Source: JAHWJR01 sp035942035
GTDB lineage: Bacteria > Actinomycetota > Acidimicrobiia > Acidimicrobiales > CADCSY01
Assembly (NCBI GenBank): GCA_035942035.1
Contig: DASZDK010000045.1
Span: 1-5,701 of the forward strand
Reading direction: 5' to 3'
DNA length: 5,701 bases
Positions 4,593 through 5,701 of the stretch are shown one piece after another. How positions within the stretch are numbered: the stretch's first letter is position 1; every line of letters starts with the position of its first letter. The translations under genes and the position numbers were made by a program. The notes under the pieces were generated by a model. The model did no database searches, was not told the origin of the DNA, and saw nothing but the letters and a program-made list of their open reading frames with translations.

Positions 4593-5701
4593 GCGGTCAC
4601 GCTCCTCTCGACGATCTTGGTGGTCAGCTCACGGGCCCGCCGATCGACCTCGATCACGGCGTCGACGTCGTCCAGTGGGGTCCCATCATGCTCGGACAGC
4701 GCCGTTTTCAATACCTCGGCGATGCCCGACCACGGGATGCGCCTGGCGAGGAAGGCGGCCACGGCGACCTCGTTGGCGGCGTTGAGCCATGCCGGGGCCG
4801 AGCCTCCCGCCCGGCCCGCCTCGTAGGCCAGGCCGAGGCAGGGGAAGGCGTCGACGTCGGGCGCCTCGAAGTCCAGCCGGGCCAGCCGGGCCCAGTCGAT
4901 GGCGCCGAAGGGAGTCCTCGACCGGTGGGGCCAGGCCAGGGCGTAGGCGATGGGCAGGCGCATGTCGGGCAGCGAGAGCTGGGCCAGCGTGGCGCCGTCG
5001 CTGAACTCCACCATCGAGTGCACCACCGACTGTGGGTGCACCACCACCTCGATGCGGTCGTAGGTCACCCCGAACAGCTCATGGGCCTCGATGACCTCGA
5101 GGCCCTTGTTCATGAGGGTCGAGGAGTCGACGGTGATCTTGGGGCCCATGCTCCACGTCGGGTGGGCCAGCGCGTCGTCGACGGTGACCTCCGCCAGGTC
5201 GGCGTCTGAGCGTCCTCGGAAGGGCCCGCCGCTGGCAGTGAGCACCAGCCGGGCCACCTCGTGGTCACCACCCGCCCGCAGGCACTGGTGCAAGGCGCAG
5301 TGCTCCGAGTCCACCGGGACGATCTCTCCCCCGCCCCCGCCCCGAGCCCGCCGCACCACCGGGCCGCCGGCGATCAGCGACTCCTTGTTGGCCAGGGCCA
5401 GGCGGTGGCCCGCCTCGAGGGTGGCCAGGGTGATCGGCAGCCCGGCGAAGCCGACCACGGCGTTGACCACCACGTCGGCGTCGCCGGCAACCGAAGCCAG
5501 GGCGTCCGGGCCGGCCACCACCTCGGTGCCGGACGGCACCAGCGCCTGCAGCTCGTCGGCCCGCGCCGGGTCGCCCAGCGCCACCACCTCGGGCCGGAGC
5601 TCCCGCGCCTGTTCCGCCAGCAGCTCGACCGACGACCACGCCCCCAGGGCCACCACCCGATAGCGATCGGGCTGGCCCCGCACGACGTCGAGGGCCTGGG
5701 T
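4589..5701 (-). CDS. dxr: 1-deoxy-D-xylulose 5-phosphate reductoisomerase, missing its first residues (gene runs off the window end)
   Basis: Dxr rearranges and reduces DXP to MEP with NADPH and a divalent metal, the first committed step of the MEP pathway. The 370 visible residues begin TQALDVVRGQPDRYRVVAL. The family has this just after the nucleotide-binding GSTGSIG loop, so only about a dozen residues are off the window. Counting from the first visible Thr, landmarks are LANKESLIAGG (about 104-113), the metal site PVDSEHCALHQCL (about 129-141, with D131 and E133), TASGGPFRG (155-163), HPTWSMGPKITVDSSTLMNK (180-199), GLEVIEAHELF (200-210, with metal ligand E202) and VVHPQSVVHSMVEF (220-233). 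The C-terminal helical domain (about 303-370, including LNAANEVAVAAFL) is complete to the stop. A methionine- or valine-coded start at 5683 is internal and not the true start. The 3' end overlaps the protease gene by 4 bases, so the two are translated from one message. Confidence 0.97.
   Translation of the reverse strand, partial: TQALDVVRGQPDRYRVVALGAWSSVELLAEQARELRPEVVALGDPARADELQALVPSGTEVVAGPDALASVAGDADVVVNAVVGFAGLPITLATLEAGHRLALANKESLIAGGPVVRRARGGGGGEIVPVDSEHCALHQCLRAGGDHEVARLVLTASGGPFRGRSDADLAEVTVDDALAHPTWSMGPKITVDSSTLMNKGLEVIEAHELFGVTYDRIEVVVHPQSVVHSMVEFSDGATLAQLSLPDMRLPIAYALAWPHRSRTPFGAIDWARLARLDFEAPDVDAFPCLGLAYEAGRAGGSAPAWLNAANEVAVAAFLARRIPWSGIAEVLKTALSEHDGTPLDDVDAVIEVDRRARELTTKIVERSVTA
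4602..4608 (-). promoter_or_regulatory. Ribosome binding site of the rseP-type protease gene, inside the dxr 3' end
   Basis: On the minus strand AGAGGAG (4608-4602) lies 9 bases before the GTG at 4592. It supports that GTG, which overlaps the dxr stop as GTGA, over any internal start. Confidence 0.65.

Noticed and set aside
2068..4826. Two long plus-strand open frames (2068-3264 and 3261-4826) opposite ispG and the protease gene
   Set aside because: Their composition (many G, H, D, Q and V repeats) mirrors the minus-strand genes, and they cross the boundaries of real genes. They are shadow frames caused by scarce stop codons at high GC.
1..5701. A novel defence, mobile or CRISPR system
   Set aside because: All intact genes are conserved housekeeping genes in a known order. 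There are no direct-repeat arrays, transposase motifs or attachment-site pairs. The only accessory-type signal is the short remnant at 1741-1946.

Overview
The window is a stretch of high-GC (about 70% by eye) bacterial chromosome. Every real gene I can support lies on the minus strand. Reading in the direction of transcription, from high to low coordinates, the order is dxr (5' end cut by the window edge), the rseP/rip1-type site-2 protease, ispG, a 406-base gap, proS, a 164-base gap, and the start of rimP (cut by the other edge). This order and the strongly G/C-biased third codon positions fit an actinobacterium. The archaeal/eukaryotic-type ProRS suggests a deep-branching lineage such as Acidimicrobiia, but that placement is inference from remembered family patterns, not a search.

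Region 5701-2089 is a tight three-gene operon. dxr and the protease gene overlap by 4 bases (GTGA), and the protease gene and ispG overlap by 4 bases (ATGA). Dxr and IspG are the second and the penultimate steps of the MEP isoprenoid pathway. The membrane protease between them is a conserved positional partner with no direct role in that chemistry.

Region 2088-1683 carries no intact gene. It holds a weak promoter candidate near 2025-1996 and, at about 1946-1741, what looks like a decayed piece of an AbiEi-antitoxin/DUF559-type protein. That piece lies in the proS reading frame with no stop between, so it can be mistaken for an N-terminal extension of ProRS. proS most likely starts at a GTG at 1682, has no Shine-Dalgarno sequence, and sits just below a TATCCT hexamer, which fits a leaderless mRNA.

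Region 269-106 separates proS from rimP. It contains a perfect 8-bp hairpin just after the proS stop, a good -10 hexamer (TATACT), and then a 14-bp palindrome and a perfect 9-bp hairpin followed by a T-rich run. The last three elements would lie in the rimP 5' leader and look like an attenuator or terminator controlling entry into the rimP(-nusA-infB) transcription unit, whose downstream genes are outside the window.

The window is mainly conserved housekeeping sequence. I see no new defence, mobile or biosynthetic system. The points worth a second look are the gene remnant, the rimP leader and the proS start.
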